Both the position numbers and the translations under genes were made by a program. From positions 124,001 to 188,000 of the forward strand of contig JAFEBL010000017.1 in assembly GCA_018242665.1 (NCBI GenBank): a stretch of 64,000 nt of DNA. The letters are read 5' to 3'. The stretch comes from Nitrospira sp. (GTDB lineage Bacteria; Nitrospirota; Nitrospiria; Nitrospirales; Nitrospiraceae). Positions 16,898 to 26,858 of this stretch are shown here, piece by piece. Every line of letters starts with the position of its first letter. Position 1 is the stretch's first letter. A model generated the notes under the pieces. It was not told where the DNA came from, searched no databases, and was given only the letters and a program-made list of their open reading frames with translations.

Positions 16898-18421
16898 TCA
16901 ATCCTTGGGTGCACGGCCCTGCAAGAGTAGCTCAGCCACTTTGTCGATGACGGCCTGGGGCAAAAACGGCTTCTGCAGATAGGCCGCCTGCGCATCGACC
17001 CCATGCGCTCCCAACATGTCTCCGGCATACCCCGAGATGTACAGCACCTTGATGTCGGGGAACATGGTCCTAGCCCCCTGAGCCAGCACCGCGGCCTTCA
17101 TTCGAGGCAGGATGACATCGGTAATGAGCAGGTCGCAGCCGCCCTTGCGGAGCTGTAACATTTGCAACGCCTCGACCCCGTCGGCCGCGGCCAAGACCTC
17201 ATACCCTTGGTCGCGAAGCACCGCCGACACGAGGCGGCGGATACCTTCGTCATCTTCCACCAGGAGAATGGTGGCAGAGGTCTCCGGTTTCGGACGCGGC
17301 ACGGCCACCTGTTCGGCTTCCGCAGTCTGTGACAGAACCCGCGGGAACATGGCCGTGAACCGGGAGCCTTTGCCCAGTTGGCTGGTCACATCGATGTATC
17401 CGCGGCTTTCCTTCACAATGCCATACACCGTCGCGAGCCCCAGGCCCGTCCCCTTATCGGAGGCCTTGGTGCTGAAGAACGGTTCAAAAATGTGGGACAG
17501 GGTCTCGGCATCGATTCCGGAGCCGGTGTCTTCGACCACAAGCTTGACGTACGGCCCTGGCACCGCGCCCGGATGCGCGCGGACATAGGCCTCATCCACA
17601 TCGGCGTTGCCTGTTTCAATGGTCAGGATGCCGCCGTCGGCCATGGCGTCGCGAGCATTCAGCGCCAGGTTCAGCAGCACCTGTTCAATCTGCACCGGAT
17701 CCCCCAACACGTGCCCTGCCTGGGGATCGAGCACGATGACCGTCTGGATCTGCTCCCCGATCAACCGGCGCAGGATATCCTCCATGTCGCCAATCAAGGT
17801 GTTGAGCGGCACATCCCGTTGCTCCAAGACCTGGCGACGGCTGAAGGTCAACAGTTTCTTGGTCAGGGCCGCGGCGCGCGTGCCGGCCTGGCCGATCATT
17901 TCGACCTCGTGGTGCAACGGATGCGATCCCAATTGCTGCGCGACGCGGTGCGCATGGCCGATGACGACCATGAGCAAATTATTGAAGTCATGCGCAATGC
18001 CCGCGGCCAATCGCCCCAGAGCTTCCATTTTTTGCGACTGCCGCAGGGTCTGTTCGTCCTGCTTGCGCTGTGTCAGATCCACAATCGTTTCGATGACATG
18101 CACCCGCCCGTCAACGGTAGGCGCCTTGGCCCAGTGGAGCAGAAGTCGGCGGCCGTCCGGCATGTCCACCTGTTCGGATACCACCCCGTCTTTGCGCAGA
18201 GACTCGGGCATACGGCAAAATTCACAGGGCGCCGCCTTCCCCGCGATTTTTTCATAACAATGCGCGCCGGCCATGTCGCCGAAGGTACCCAAGCTGACGT
18301 GATTTTGAAATTGCACGGCATGGTCGGCGGGGTCGATCACCGTGACCACCACCGGCTGCGAGTTCAGCAGCACCTGCGGATCATATGCACGGCGATCGGA
18401 CGAGTGCGGAGAGCCGGTCAT
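16898..18421 (-). CDS. Hybrid sensor histidine kinase (PAS-HisKA-HATPase-receiver)
   Basis: 507 residues. A PAS-like sensor (about 15-125) contains a cysteine cluster (HCYEKIAGKAAPCEFC), suggesting a redox or metal-sensing site. Next are a HisKA with phosphorylated His in IAHDFNNLL, an ATPase domain with the N box LNLALNARDAM, G1 DTGSGI and G2 GTGLGLATVYG, and a C-terminal receiver whose Asp lies in LITDVILPR. The kinase has no membrane segment, so it is cytoplasmic. GCGAGG six bases before the ATG supports this start. No partner response regulator is adjacent; the output may go through phosphotransfer to an unlinked protein. Confidence 0.88.
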   Translation of the reverse strand: MTGSPHSSDRRAYDPQVLLNSQPVVVTVIDPADHAVQFQNHVSLGTFGDMAGAHCYEKIAGKAAPCEFCRMPESLRKDGVVSEQVDMPDGRRLLLHWAKAPTVDGRVHVIETIVDLTQRKQDEQTLRQSQKMEALGRLAAGIAHDFNNLLMVVIGHAHRVAQQLGSHPLHHEVEMIGQAGTRAAALTKKLLTFSRRQVLEQRDVPLNTLIGDMEDILRRLIGEQIQTVIVLDPQAGHVLGDPVQIEQVLLNLALNARDAMADGGILTIETGNADVDEAYVRAHPGAVPGPYVKLVVEDTGSGIDAETLSHIFEPFFSTKASDKGTGLGLATVYGIVKESRGYIDVTSQLGKGSRFTAMFPRVLSQTAEAEQVAVPRPKPETSATILLVEDDEGIRRLVSAVLRDQGYEVLAAADGVEALQMLQLRKGGCDLLITDVILPRMKAAVLAQGARTMFPDIKVLYISGYAGDMLGAHGVDAQAAYLQKPFLPQAVIDKVAELLLQGRAPKD

Positions 18422-18566
18422 GAAGAGCCTCGCGTGAATCGAAAGATGCCAGGGTAAGAAGACGAGGGTGCTTCTTTGGTTGTACTACATCGTTGCGTAC
18501 AGTCAAGGAGATGGTCGATTGGCTTGCGACGGACTGTAGGAATTCATGAAAACCGGCCGGCGTCAC

Positions 18567-21104
18567 TCACCTCCCGTTCTCCGCATTGCGATAGAACCAA
18601 AACTTCGCTGCCTCTGCCGCGCCGATGTAGGCGACGAGAATGCCGATCAGCGCCGCCCCAAACACCGGCGGTAACGGCTCGAAACCCAGCATTACCCCGG
18701 CTGGTGTGATCGGCAACAGCATCGTGGCCACTCCCACCAGCAAGGTCGAGAGCCACAATCCCCGTGAGGGACGGCTGGTCGTACAGGGTCGCCGAGTGCG
18801 GATCACCAGCACGATGACCGAGGCGGAGAGCACCGACTCGACAAACCAGCCGGTGCGAAACTGGCCGGTCGTCGCATGCAAGACCAGGAGCAAGACGGCG
18901 AAGGTGAGGTAATCAAAGAACGAGCTGACGAGTCCAAAGGTCAACATGAAGCGGCGAATAAAGGGAATGTCCCATCGCCTCGGCCGGTCGATCAGCTCTG
19001 GATCGACGTGATCGGTGGCAATGGTCATTTCCGGAATATCGGTCAGCACGTTCGTCAGCAGGATCTGTTTGGGCAGCAACGGAAGGAAGGAAAGGAACAG
19101 GGACGCGCCGGCCATGCTGAACATATTCCCGAAATTCGCGCTCGTGGCCATGAAGACATACTTCAGCGTATTCGCAAAGGTCTTGCGCCCCTCACGCACG
19201 CCTTCCACCAGGACGCTCAGATCCTGTTCCAGCAAGACCAGGTCAGCGGCTTCCTTGGCGACATCGACGGCGCCATCGACTGAAATACCGACGTCTGCCG
19301 CGTGGAGGGCCGGCGCATCGTTGATTCCGTCGCCGAGATAGCCGACCACGTGGCCGGAGGCGCGCAGCGCCCGGATGATCCGCTCTTTTTGATTCGGTTC
19401 GATTTCGGCGAAGATGTCGATCTCGTCAGCCCTAGCGCGTAGCGCCTCCTCGCTCATCCCGCGCAGGTCGTTTCCGGTCAGCACATGCGGATCCGCCAAG
19501 CCAACCTCACGCCCCACATGGGCCGCCACGAGCGCCTGATCTCCTGTCACGATCTTGAGTGTCACGCCAAGCCGTCTGAGCGCCTCCACGGTCTCGGCCA
19601 TGCCGGTCTTGGGAGGGTCGGCAAACACCAGGAGGCCAAGAAAGGTCATCTCGGCCTCGTGCTCCTTCGAGACCCGGTCGAGGCCTCCCATGTCGCGCAC
19701 GGCGAGGCCGAGGGTACGAAATCCCTGTCCGCTCGCTGTGCGAATCTGTGCTCGCACCGACTGACGCACCTGGTCGATCGGTACCAGCGCACCATCGCGC
19801 CGTTCCGCATGGTGGCAAATGGCCAGCATGTTCTCGACCGCGCCTTTGGTAATGAGCAGATGGGTCTGCGGGGTCGACACCAGCACCGAGAGACGCTTCC
19901 GCACGAAGTCATATGGCTCTTCTTCCAACTTGTGGTAACCCGTAAGATCGAAGGAACGATGGCAGCGCACCGCCTCGTCCAGCGGATTGGGAAACCCGGT
20001 TTCGAACATCGCGTTCAGATACCCGAGAAACAGTACGCGCTCACTGTTGCCACCCTCCACGTCGAGAGCCGCCTGCAGGGTCATCGACCCTGCAGTCAAC
20101 GTGCCGGTCTTGTCGGAGCACAACACGGTCATGCTGCCGAAGTTCTCGATCGAGGCGAGGCGCTTGACGACGACTTGCCGCTCCGCCATCCGCCTCGCGC
20201 CATGCGAAAGGTTCACACTGATGATGGCCGGCAACAATTGGGGCGTCAGGCCCACCGCCAAGGCCATGGAGAACAGAAACGATTCGAGGACCGGACGTTC
20301 GAGATAGACGTTCACGGCAAAAATGCCGAACACAAGGAGCAGGGTGACCTCCAGCAGAAGATATCCGAATCGCCGCACACCGCGTTCAAATTCCGTCTCC
20401 GGCGGCCGGACAACCATCCTGTGGGCGATGCGACCGAATTCCGTCTCCTTGCCGACCCTCACGATCACCACACGAGCCTGTCCACTCACCACGTGGGTGC
20501 CCAGAAACAGGCTATTGGTGCGTTTCTGTAGCGGCGCGTCATCGGGCAACGTCGCCACCGATTTCTCGACCGGATAGGTCTCCCCCGTCAACGTCGCCTC
20601 ATCGACAAAGAGATCCTTTGCCTCCAACAGTCGCGCATCGCCGGGGAGGCTAGACCCGGCAGACAATTCCACGACATCGCCGGGCACGACGCTATTCGCA
20701 GGAATCTCGATCACCTGCCCCTCTCGCCAGACACGAGCCGTGACTTGCACAAGCGCAAGCAGCCCGGCCACGGCGCGCGCCGCACGATATTCCTGACGAA
20801 AGCTTAAGAGGGCGCTGGCCAGGATGATCCCAAGGATAATCAACGCATCACTGCGCTCCGCCAGAAACAGCGACACTCCTGACGCGAACAGGAGAATAAG
20901 GATGATGGGACTACGGAACTGCGCGAGCAGCAAGCGAACCGGGTGACTGTCATGCGCGGGCTTCAACCTGGAAGGCAACGCAACGGCCTGTCGGCGCTCT
21001 GCTTCGGCGGCGGACAGCCCTTCCCGCGTGACTGCCAGTTCACGGAGCAGCACATCCCCGGGAAGAGCCCAGAAGGATCGTTCGTTCAGCATGGCACCTG
21101 ACAT
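18567..21104 (-). CDS. mgtA: Magnesium-type P-type ATPase (MgtA/MgtB-like)
   Basis: 845 residues of the P3B class. Motifs: TGETYPVEK in the actuator, CSDKTGTLT near residue 330, KGAVENML in the nucleotide domain, TGD, and GDGINDAPAL. The M4 signature GLTPQLLPAIISVNLSHGAR is typical of Mg2+-importing MgtA/MgtB, and the C-terminal block LTNVLTDIPEMTIATDHVD is also characteristic. It would import Mg2+ with ATP hydrolysis. The ATG at 21104 or one at 21092 (MLNERSFWALPG) may be used. A tandem Usp gene follows upstream on the same strand, with about 315 bases between. Confidence 0.88.
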   Translation of the reverse strand: MSGAMLNERSFWALPGDVLLRELAVTREGLSAAEAERRQAVALPSRLKPAHDSHPVRLLLAQFRSPIILILLFASGVSLFLAERSDALIILGIILASALLSFRQEYRAARAVAGLLALVQVTARVWREGQVIEIPANSVVPGDVVELSAGSSLPGDARLLEAKDLFVDEATLTGETYPVEKSVATLPDDAPLQKRTNSLFLGTHVVSGQARVVIVRVGKETEFGRIAHRMVVRPPETEFERGVRRFGYLLLEVTLLLVFGIFAVNVYLERPVLESFLFSMALAVGLTPQLLPAIISVNLSHGARRMAERQVVVKRLASIENFGSMTVLCSDKTGTLTAGSMTLQAALDVEGGNSERVLFLGYLNAMFETGFPNPLDEAVRCHRSFDLTGYHKLEEEPYDFVRKRLSVLVSTPQTHLLITKGAVENMLAICHHAERRDGALVPIDQVRQSVRAQIRTASGQGFRTLGLAVRDMGGLDRVSKEHEAEMTFLGLLVFADPPKTGMAETVEALRRLGVTLKIVTGDQALVAAHVGREVGLADPHVLTGNDLRGMSEEALRARADEIDIFAEIEPNQKERIIRALRASGHVVGYLGDGINDAPALHAADVGISVDGAVDVAKEAADLVLLEQDLSVLVEGVREGRKTFANTLKYVFMATSANFGNMFSMAGASLFLSFLPLLPKQILLTNVLTDIPEMTIATDHVDPELIDRPRRWDIPFIRRFMLTFGLVSSFFDYLTFAVLLLVLHATTGQFRTGWFVESVLSASVIVLVIRTRRPCTTSRPSRGLWLSTLLVGVATMLLPITPAGVMLGFEPLPPVFGAALIGILVAYIGAAEAAKFWFYRNAENGR

Positions 21105-21418
21105 CCCGTCGCACCCACCTCCTCCCGTCAGAAGCGCAATCAGACACCGACCGCCAGACCGGCACAGGGCACCATCTCGCCGGTGTCGCCGGACAGCACC
21201 GGGACGTGATTCATCTTATGAATGGCCATGTGTCGATACGCTAGCCTATGGTCTCTGCTGTTCTCACAAACAGCAGGGACCATGCCACGGAAGAAACGAG
21301 AATTCGGGAGAAGCCACAAGCTATCGCAGCGTTTTGCTACGCTGCTGGAAAGGGGAACGGGGTGAAATGCCACAGCCGGCAGATCCACCCCGATGATACG
21401 GTGCAGGACCAGCCGTCC

Positions 21419-22273
21419 TTAGCGGACTACCAGCACCGAGCAATGGCTATGTTGAACGACCTTCGTCGACACACTGCCGAGGAGAAACCGCGCGACTGCG
21501 CCCATGCCTTTCGCGCCGGTCACAATCAGGTCGACCTTTTTCTTCGAGGCCACCTTCAAAATCTCATCAGCCGGCTTGCCGAGCTGCACGACCTCATCCA
21601 CCACATACCCGGCCTTGATGAGTTTGTTCGCGCATTGCTCGACCAGACGAGCGCCGGCTTCCTTGACCTCGGGATACTTCAAGAAGGGCATGGCATGCAT
21701 CACCACCACATCGATGGGTTCCAACCCTTCCCGCGCTTCCGGCTGGAGCTTGGTGAGGAGAAACCGCAGGGCCTTCTCCGACGCTTTCGACCCGTCTGCT
21801 GCAAAGAGAATCCGGCTCAACGGGCGCGGCTCTTCCTTCACGATCAGCACAGAACAAGGGGCATGCAACGTGATCTGCGTCGACACACTCCCGAGCATGA
21901 GCCGGTCCAACGCATCCAACCCGCGACTTCCGATCGCCACCAAACCATCCCGTTGAGGGGCCCGTTCCAAAATGGTGGGGCCAGTCGCGCCGCGCTCGGA
22001 GATCAATTTGCCCTTGAATTTGAGAGCAGCCATCTGGGCTTTGGCCTCGGCCATGGTCGTCTTTGCGCGCGCTTCGATCCGTTTGATTTCCTCCTGAATG
22101 AACGGCTCATTCCCGATCACCACCGGTTGAAACATGAACGGCGCGCGCAAGGCCTCCACATCGGTCACATGCAGCACGGTCACATCCGGCTTCTCCGCAA
22201 GGGGCATCCGCGCCATCCATTCCGTCGCCCACTTGCCATACTTCGATCCATCGGTTGCAATCAACACTTTCAT
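21419..22273 (-). CDS. Universal stress protein, two Usp domains
   Basis: 284 residues made of two tandem UspA domains. Domain 1 starts MKVLIATDGSKYGKWATEWM and ends with a GSRGLDALDRLMLGSVS nucleotide-binding loop; domain 2 starts SRILFAADGSKASEKALRFL and ends GAKGMGAVARFLLGSVSTKV. Both have the G2xG9xG(S/T)-type ATP-binding pattern, suggesting an ATP-binding Usp. AAAGGGG precedes the ATG. It lies upstream of, and in the same orientation as, the MgtA-like gene. A similar protein is at 38439. Usp proteins act in survival under starvation, oxidative or energy stress. Confidence 0.9.
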   Translation of the reverse strand: MKVLIATDGSKYGKWATEWMARMPLAEKPDVTVLHVTDVEALRAPFMFQPVVIGNEPFIQEEIKRIEARAKTTMAEAKAQMAALKFKGKLISERGATGPTILERAPQRDGLVAIGSRGLDALDRLMLGSVSTQITLHAPCSVLIVKEEPRPLSRILFAADGSKASEKALRFLLTKLQPEAREGLEPIDVVVMHAMPFLKYPEVKEAGARLVEQCANKLIKAGYVVDEVVQLGKPADEILKVASKKKVDLIVTGAKGMGAVARFLLGSVSTKVVQHSHCSVLVVR

Positions 22274-22927
22274 AGGTCGCCCCTTTGCATTCGATCTGTC
22301 GTCTCTCTACACATAGCCAGCAAGCGATGTGCCAGCCTGCCGCATCTTCGCTGCAACAGATCGTCGGGTCAATAGGGTACGTTGAAAAGAAGAGTGAACC
22401 AGGAAAGGCTCGGGTGGGCAAGCGGCGCTGTTCGGCCGATACCGGTCAACTGATGCAGCGGACTAGTTCGGGCGTCCGTAGACAGCGGTCGAGCGAGGGG
22501 CGGCACAACCGAAGGAGCCCTGCCTCCAGGCACATCGTCTAGGCTGCTCTCCCTCGGTCCGGCGCCAGGCCACAGAGCAGAACAGCGACCAGACCGATCG
22601 GAGAAACGCCCAACTGAACACACCGGGTGGGTCCGTCATCCTGCCGACGTGACACCAGGAATTCCACAATCCTGCACGCACCCTCCGCGATGCCCCCATC
22701 CCGTCAATCCGTTGCTGCATCCTCATCTGGCTGATCTCCATCCCGTGCACAGCAGCGACCGCCGGGCCCGCATCAGGCACGCAGTCATGTCATGACGGTA
22801 CCATGCAGCCTTGATCGGCCCAAATGGATTTCACATTGATGCGCGCGCTCGACGGGACCACTCATGCCGCACGCTGCTTTAGTTTCGACGCAGAAGAACC
22901 GAGACAGCAGAGAGTGACTCTCCCATC
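22274..22927 (+). other. Intergenic region without a recognised gene
   Basis: About 650 bases between the Usp gene (minus) and the methyltransferase-like gene (plus), so it must hold both promoters. Several short open frames occur on both strands, but none has a plausible ribosome binding site, family motif or signal peptide. I saw no repeat, tRNA or obvious hairpin. A decayed gene or a small RNA cannot be excluded. Confidence 0.5.
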
Positions 22928-23773
22928 ATGGCGATGACACCTTCCGCACCGCGACGACACCGTGAACAACCCCACTCCGACCCGGCCCCAAGGGACGATG
23001 GAGCCTACACCTGTGCTCAACGATGGCGTTCACGTTATCACGCGATATGGTTTCAACTGTCCGAGCGCATGCGCTGGTCGAGAAGGCCCTACCATGAAAC
23101 ACCGGTCGGCCGGCTCTCCGGTCTCGCTCCATGGCAGGTGACGCGCGTGGAGGCCTTACAGGCGCGATATGATGTCCGCTTTGAATCCTGCTATGGACAC
23201 CACATTGCGCTGGCCAACTATGCCTATCTCGATCTGCTGGACCAAGCCTGGACCGCGACGGGTCGTCCGATTCCACAGGACGGCTTGGTCACGGACGTGG
23301 GCTGTGCCAACTTCTGGTATGCACACACGCTCCACCGGTTTTTTCGCCCAGCTGCCTTGATGGGGGTGGATGTGGAGGGATACCGGCTCTACCCGACCGG
23401 CTACAGCCGATATGACGCCGCGGCCGGATATATTGCAGGCCTGCCGCATACGTCATTCGTAGTCGCCGATTATAGCGAGGTGGAAGAACGGGTCGACGTC
23501 ATCACCGCCTGGTTTCCATTCGTCACGCCTGCCCCGGTTCTGGCTTGGCGACTCCCCCTGACACTGTTTTCGCCCGAACGATTGTTTCTCCGCATCGCGC
23601 GCAATCTAAGGAAAGGCGGCACCTTCTTCATGGTGAGCCAGGGAAGAGAGGAAGCGGAGATCGCCGCGGAATATGCTCGCCGAACGGGACTTCGTTCACA
23701 GGGACAGTGGGGCCACCCCCGCCCCTTGCGCCCAAGACCGCATCCCCCGGTTGCTTCCTGGTGGACGATCTAA
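22928..23773 (+). CDS. SAM-dependent methyltransferase-like protein
   Basis: 281 residues. The segment GLVTDVGCANFWYAHTLHRF resembles motif I (GxGxG-like loop) of class I methyltransferases, and the following GVDVEGYRLY supplies the acidic residue that binds the ribose of SAM. Later VVADYSEVEERVDVITAWFP and a hydrophobic beta strand fit motifs II and III. The N-terminal 60 residues are charged and probably non-conserved. Substrate unknown. Two close ATGs (22928, 22934) are possible. The end (HPPVASWWTI) is compositionally odd but fits a terminal beta strand. Confidence 0.65.
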   Translation: MAMTPSAPRRHREQPHSDPAPRDDGAYTCAQRWRSRYHAIWFQLSERMRWSRRPYHETPVGRLSGLAPWQVTRVEALQARYDVRFESCYGHHIALANYAYLDLLDQAWTATGRPIPQDGLVTDVGCANFWYAHTLHRFFRPAALMGVDVEGYRLYPTGYSRYDAAAGYIAGLPHTSFVVADYSEVEERVDVITAWFPFVTPAPVLAWRLPLTLFSPERLFLRIARNLRKGGTFFMVSQGREEAEIAAEYARRTGLRSQGQWGHPRPLRPRPHPPVASWWTI

Positions 23774-23825
23774 CCCCTGACGCTCTCTGCTGCCGACGAC
23801 GGTACCGGTCATACCAGGGTGCAGA

Positions 23826-24146
23826 TCATTTTGAACGCGCCGCCCCGCGATCGGAGTGCGAAGTCTGGGCAATCTTCACGATGTTGACAATTTGGTCGTC
23901 GAGATCGACTTCGATACGTACGAGGTCACCCTTCGCAAACGACTCCCGCTTCATCTCCACGGACTGAGCGACCCGGAATATCCGCACTTGCCCGTCCTGC
24001 GTTTTGAACGTGAGGACGTGGTTCCGTGAATCCACGTGCTCAATCGAACTGACTGGAAAGACTGCCGCGGTTTGGAATCCCTGAACCAGGCTGGCGGTGC
24101 CGATTCCCCCCACAAATATGAGAGTCGCCAGGATTTGCCGTTCCAT
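23826..24146 (-). CDS. Small exported hypothetical protein
   Basis: 106 residues with an N-terminal hydrophobic segment (QILATLIFVGGIGTASLVQG) that may act as a signal peptide or anchor. The remainder is a beta-rich domain of about 65 residues (SSIEHVDSRNHVLTFKTQDG, then VRIFRVAQSVEMKRESFAKG and DLVRIEVDLDDQIV), resembling small periplasmic OB-like/SH3-like sensors of copper-related and cytochrome-linked families, but no family is certain. ATG 24146 has an AGGAGG five bases upstream. It stands alone, convergent with the methyltransferase-like gene. Confidence 0.62.
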   Translation of the reverse strand: MERQILATLIFVGGIGTASLVQGFQTAAVFPVSSIEHVDSRNHVLTFKTQDGQVRIFRVAQSVEMKRESFAKGDLVRIEVDLDDQIVNIVKIAQTSHSDRGAARSK

Positions 24147-24320
24147 CATGACCTCCTCTCCCATGCCATTGCACGACCAGGCGTGGATTACTTACAAACT
24201 CCCTCACTCTATCCCCGGCATGCAGGGGAGTCTGTCGCCGCTGGTGCTAATTCCTAGTGGAATCTCTGCCGCAACGTGAGGTCGTCTGTGCTACGCAGAA
24301 GTATTACATTGTTGCGAGAG

Positions 24321-24345
24321 GGAGGGAGTTGCAGGAACTCCCTCC
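24321..24345 (-). terminator. Terminator-like hairpin after the GMC gene
   Basis: Perfect 10-bp inverted repeat GGAGGGAGTT / AACTCCCTCC with a 5-base loop, 20 bases past the stop of the minus-strand GMC gene. There is no T-run after it on the minus strand, so a rho-independent terminator is only suggested; it may protect mRNA ends instead. Confidence 0.35.
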
Positions 24346-24364
24346 TCAGGGTTTGCCTCTCCCT

Positions 24365-26818
24365 CTACAACATCCTCCACTGAATGCGCCGAAATAGCAC
24401 GATGCCGGTATGGGTCTGGAGGCCGATAAAACGCGGCTGTCCCGGCATGGACGGGAGCCCGCGTTGGGGTGACTGCGGATCCCCGGTGAAGTGGAAGCGA
24501 TTGACGACTTGCCCGTTCAGGGCAACGGTGATGTCCGGGCCGTCCACGGTGATCTCGTACTGGTTCCATTCGCCGACCGGATGGACCAGCAGCGGCCCGT
24601 CCGTCGGCCCCTTGAACGAGTAGATCGCGCCGGTACGATGGATCAGCGCATGGTCGGGACGCGCCAGTTCGTCGATCTGAATTTCAAACCCGAAATTGAC
24701 GCCGACGTAGGCCGCGTTGTCGTAGTTCTGCCCTTCGGGGTCGGGAAACGCAATGAAGACTCCGGAGTTGTCGTCCGGTGCCGTCATCATCCATTCGAGG
24801 CGCAGGAGATATCGCAATGGCGTTGGCCGTGCGAGCCACAAGAGGCCGAGATCGGTGCCGGGATGCGCCTCCAACGCGCCGCGTCGAATCAGAAACTTGC
24901 CGGGATTGTCGCGACCCGGCTGATTGCGGATGGTCGACATCCGCCAGTCCCCGAACGTGACACCATCAAACAGGGTCTCGAACCCCGCGTCGGCAACGAA
25001 CGCGGGCGGCATCATGATCCTGTCCCCCGTGCGCCGCGCCAGCGCGACCCCGGTGAGCATCGGATTGGGCGACCCGATGCTGGGGAAAAGGCAGGGTCCG
25101 GCGGCATAGAGATTGTCGGTGTAATGGAACCGCCCGTCCTCGGCGGTCACGCTCGTCGCGGGATCCGTGCCCATCCATAAGGTTCCCGCTTCGTGATGGG
25201 TAGTACCGAGGCCGTCGCGATTGTTCTGCACAACTTCCATCGGCTGGCCATTGGCGAAGAGACTTGCGACCTCAGCCATCGTCGCGTCCATGGCATTCCA
25301 CAGATCATCCTCTCGCTGAGTCGTGGTCAGCGTCACGGCGGCCCGGCGTATGCCGTATTCGTCAGTCCCCGGATCGAGGTCGACGCGGCTCGGATGGGCT
25401 CCGAGGTTGGTGAAGTCGGCCGCCGCGATTTCGCCGATGCCGCGAATGGCAATGGCAATGTTGGTATCGGTCGACATCCGCAGCTGGTCGAGAAAGTCGA
25501 TGTCGGGGATCTTGCGGAACAGCTCGTCCTCAGACCCCACCGTATTGCTCCCGCCCGTCGCGGTGATCTGGAGGTGGAAGTAACCGAGGAGATCCCCGTT
25601 CGGTTTCGTCGCGCGGCACTTGACGAACAGCGACGAGGACTGCAGTTCGTTCGTCGCGGGAGAGAGGCCTGGTATCGCGGTGCGGGGCACGCGGAAGACC
25701 AGATTGGAGCGGAGATGCGCCATCAGATTCTTGCCCATGAGCGGCCACGTCGGAATGCCGGTTCCATCGAACGAAACCAGTCCGAGGCGGGCACTCTCGA
25801 TCGTCCCGAGGCCGATGACCGCCACCCCTCCCGGCGCGAGTTCGATGAAACCATTGCTCGTATCGACCCCGATGATGCGCCAGACGCCGGCAGCTGTTTG
25901 CGTCTTGCGTAGCGACAACACATGGGTGCCCGGAAGCACCATGAACTCTTTCTTTGAGTCGTCGCCGTTCGAGTCGGAAAAAGCCGTGCGTGCCGCTTTC
26001 ATGAGCAGCGGCACCACGCTGAATTTGTTCATCGGGAAGAAACCGGCGTGCGGTGCGCGAGCCTGCACGGCCAGCGGGGCTTCGAGCTTCAGCATGTTCA
26101 GAAGGTCGGCCGGGGTGAGGCTCCCGGCGGACGTCAGGCCAAGCAGCTGCAGCGGATCGGCACCGGGTTTCAACAACGGCGACGGCGGCAGGTCTTTTAA
26201 CTGAATCGCCCCGCTCACCGCGCCGATCTTGTCGAAGAGGCGTGCGCGCAAGGCATTATGCAATTCACCGAAGATAAAATCGTTTGTATCGTCGACGCCG
26301 ATCTGCCTCGTGCTCTCGTCGAAGTAGCGGGCCTTCAGATCGGCCACCGCAGCAGGCGGCCAGGTTGCCATCTCTTCATCGAGCAGCCGAGGCGACCATC
26401 CGCCCCAATAGACCGAGCGCCCGCCCACGGCATAGGCAAGCCCCTTGAATGCCAGAGACGACTTCCATGGAATTCCCCACACCTCATTGCGCGGCGGCTC
26501 CGGCTGAGGGGCATTCTCGTTGAGAAAGAAGGGCGCGGCAGGGTCAGCGAAGCCCTGGATGCCGGTATTCTGGACATGCTCCGGAACGGTGAACAACCCA
26601 GCCTCGATGACGAGCGTGCGCAGCCCGCCGCCTGTCTGCTTCTGTCTGAACCAGATGTGTTCGGCAAGGGCGGGACCGAAGGTTCCTCCCCCGATGACGA
26701 TCACATCGAAGGGGCGCCCTCCATTGTTCTTCCATGCATTGACCTCGCTGATGTTATTGCACAGATATCGACCCTCGATATCCTTCGTGAACGACGTCTG
26801 TTCTGTTTGGATTGCCAT
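24365..26818 (-). CDS. GMC-family flavoprotein fused to a C-terminal DUF1080 domain
   Basis: 817 residues with no signal peptide. Residues about 35-600 form a GMC oxidoreductase: FAD-binding VIVIGGGTFGPALAEHIW and LVIEAG, YWGGWSP, the active-site-region segment THHEAGTLWMG, and the C-terminal GMC signature SIGSPNPMLTGVALARRTGD. Residues about 625-817 form a DUF1080/3-keto-disaccharide hydrolase-type jelly roll (FETLFDGVTFGDW to GLQTHTGIVLFRRIQW). GMC enzymes oxidise sugar alcohol groups, and PF06439 members include hydrolases of 3-keto-disaccharides, so a single protein could oxidise and then cleave a glycoside. GAGAGG five bases before the ATG at 26818 supports this start. It is 40 bases after the GH13 gene, in one operon. 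Substrate unknown. Confidence 0.8.
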   Translation of the reverse strand: MAIQTEQTSFTKDIEGRYLCNNISEVNAWKNNGGRPFDVIVIGGGTFGPALAEHIWFRQKQTGGGLRTLVIEAGLFTVPEHVQNTGIQGFADPAAPFFLNENAPQPEPPRNEVWGIPWKSSLAFKGLAYAVGGRSVYWGGWSPRLLDEEMATWPPAAVADLKARYFDESTRQIGVDDTNDFIFGELHNALRARLFDKIGAVSGAIQLKDLPPSPLLKPGADPLQLLGLTSAGSLTPADLLNMLKLEAPLAVQARAPHAGFFPMNKFSVVPLLMKAARTAFSDSNGDDSKKEFMVLPGTHVLSLRKTQTAAGVWRIIGVDTSNGFIELAPGGVAVIGLGTIESARLGLVSFDGTGIPTWPLMGKNLMAHLRSNLVFRVPRTAIPGLSPATNELQSSSLFVKCRATKPNGDLLGYFHLQITATGGSNTVGSEDELFRKIPDIDFLDQLRMSTDTNIAIAIRGIGEIAAADFTNLGAHPSRVDLDPGTDEYGIRRAAVTLTTTQREDDLWNAMDATMAEVASLFANGQPMEVVQNNRDGLGTTHHEAGTLWMGTDPATSVTAEDGRFHYTDNLYAAGPCLFPSIGSPNPMLTGVALARRTGDRIMMPPAFVADAGFETLFDGVTFGDWRMSTIRNQPGRDNPGKFLIRRGALEAHPGTDLGLLWLARPTPLRYLLRLEWMMTAPDDNSGVFIAFPDPEGQNYDNAAYVGVNFGFEIQIDELARPDHALIHRTGAIYSFKGPTDGPLLVHPVGEWNQYEITVDGPDITVALNGQVVNRFHFTGDPQSPQRGLPSMPGQPRFIGLQTHTGIVLFRRIQWRML

Positions 26819-26858
26819 ATGGACCTCTCTATGGACGGTCATTCGTCGATCGTCAATG

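Noticed and set aside
22463-22780. Minus-strand open frame of 105 codons between Usp and methyltransferase-like genes
   Set aside because: No ribosome binding site, signal peptide or family motif; composition typical of out-of-frame GC-rich DNA.
23720-23773. Suspected frameshift at the end of the methyltransferase-like gene
   Set aside because: The Pro/Arg-rich tail is odd, but no downstream frame resumes a methyltransferase motif, so an ordinary C-terminus is simpler.
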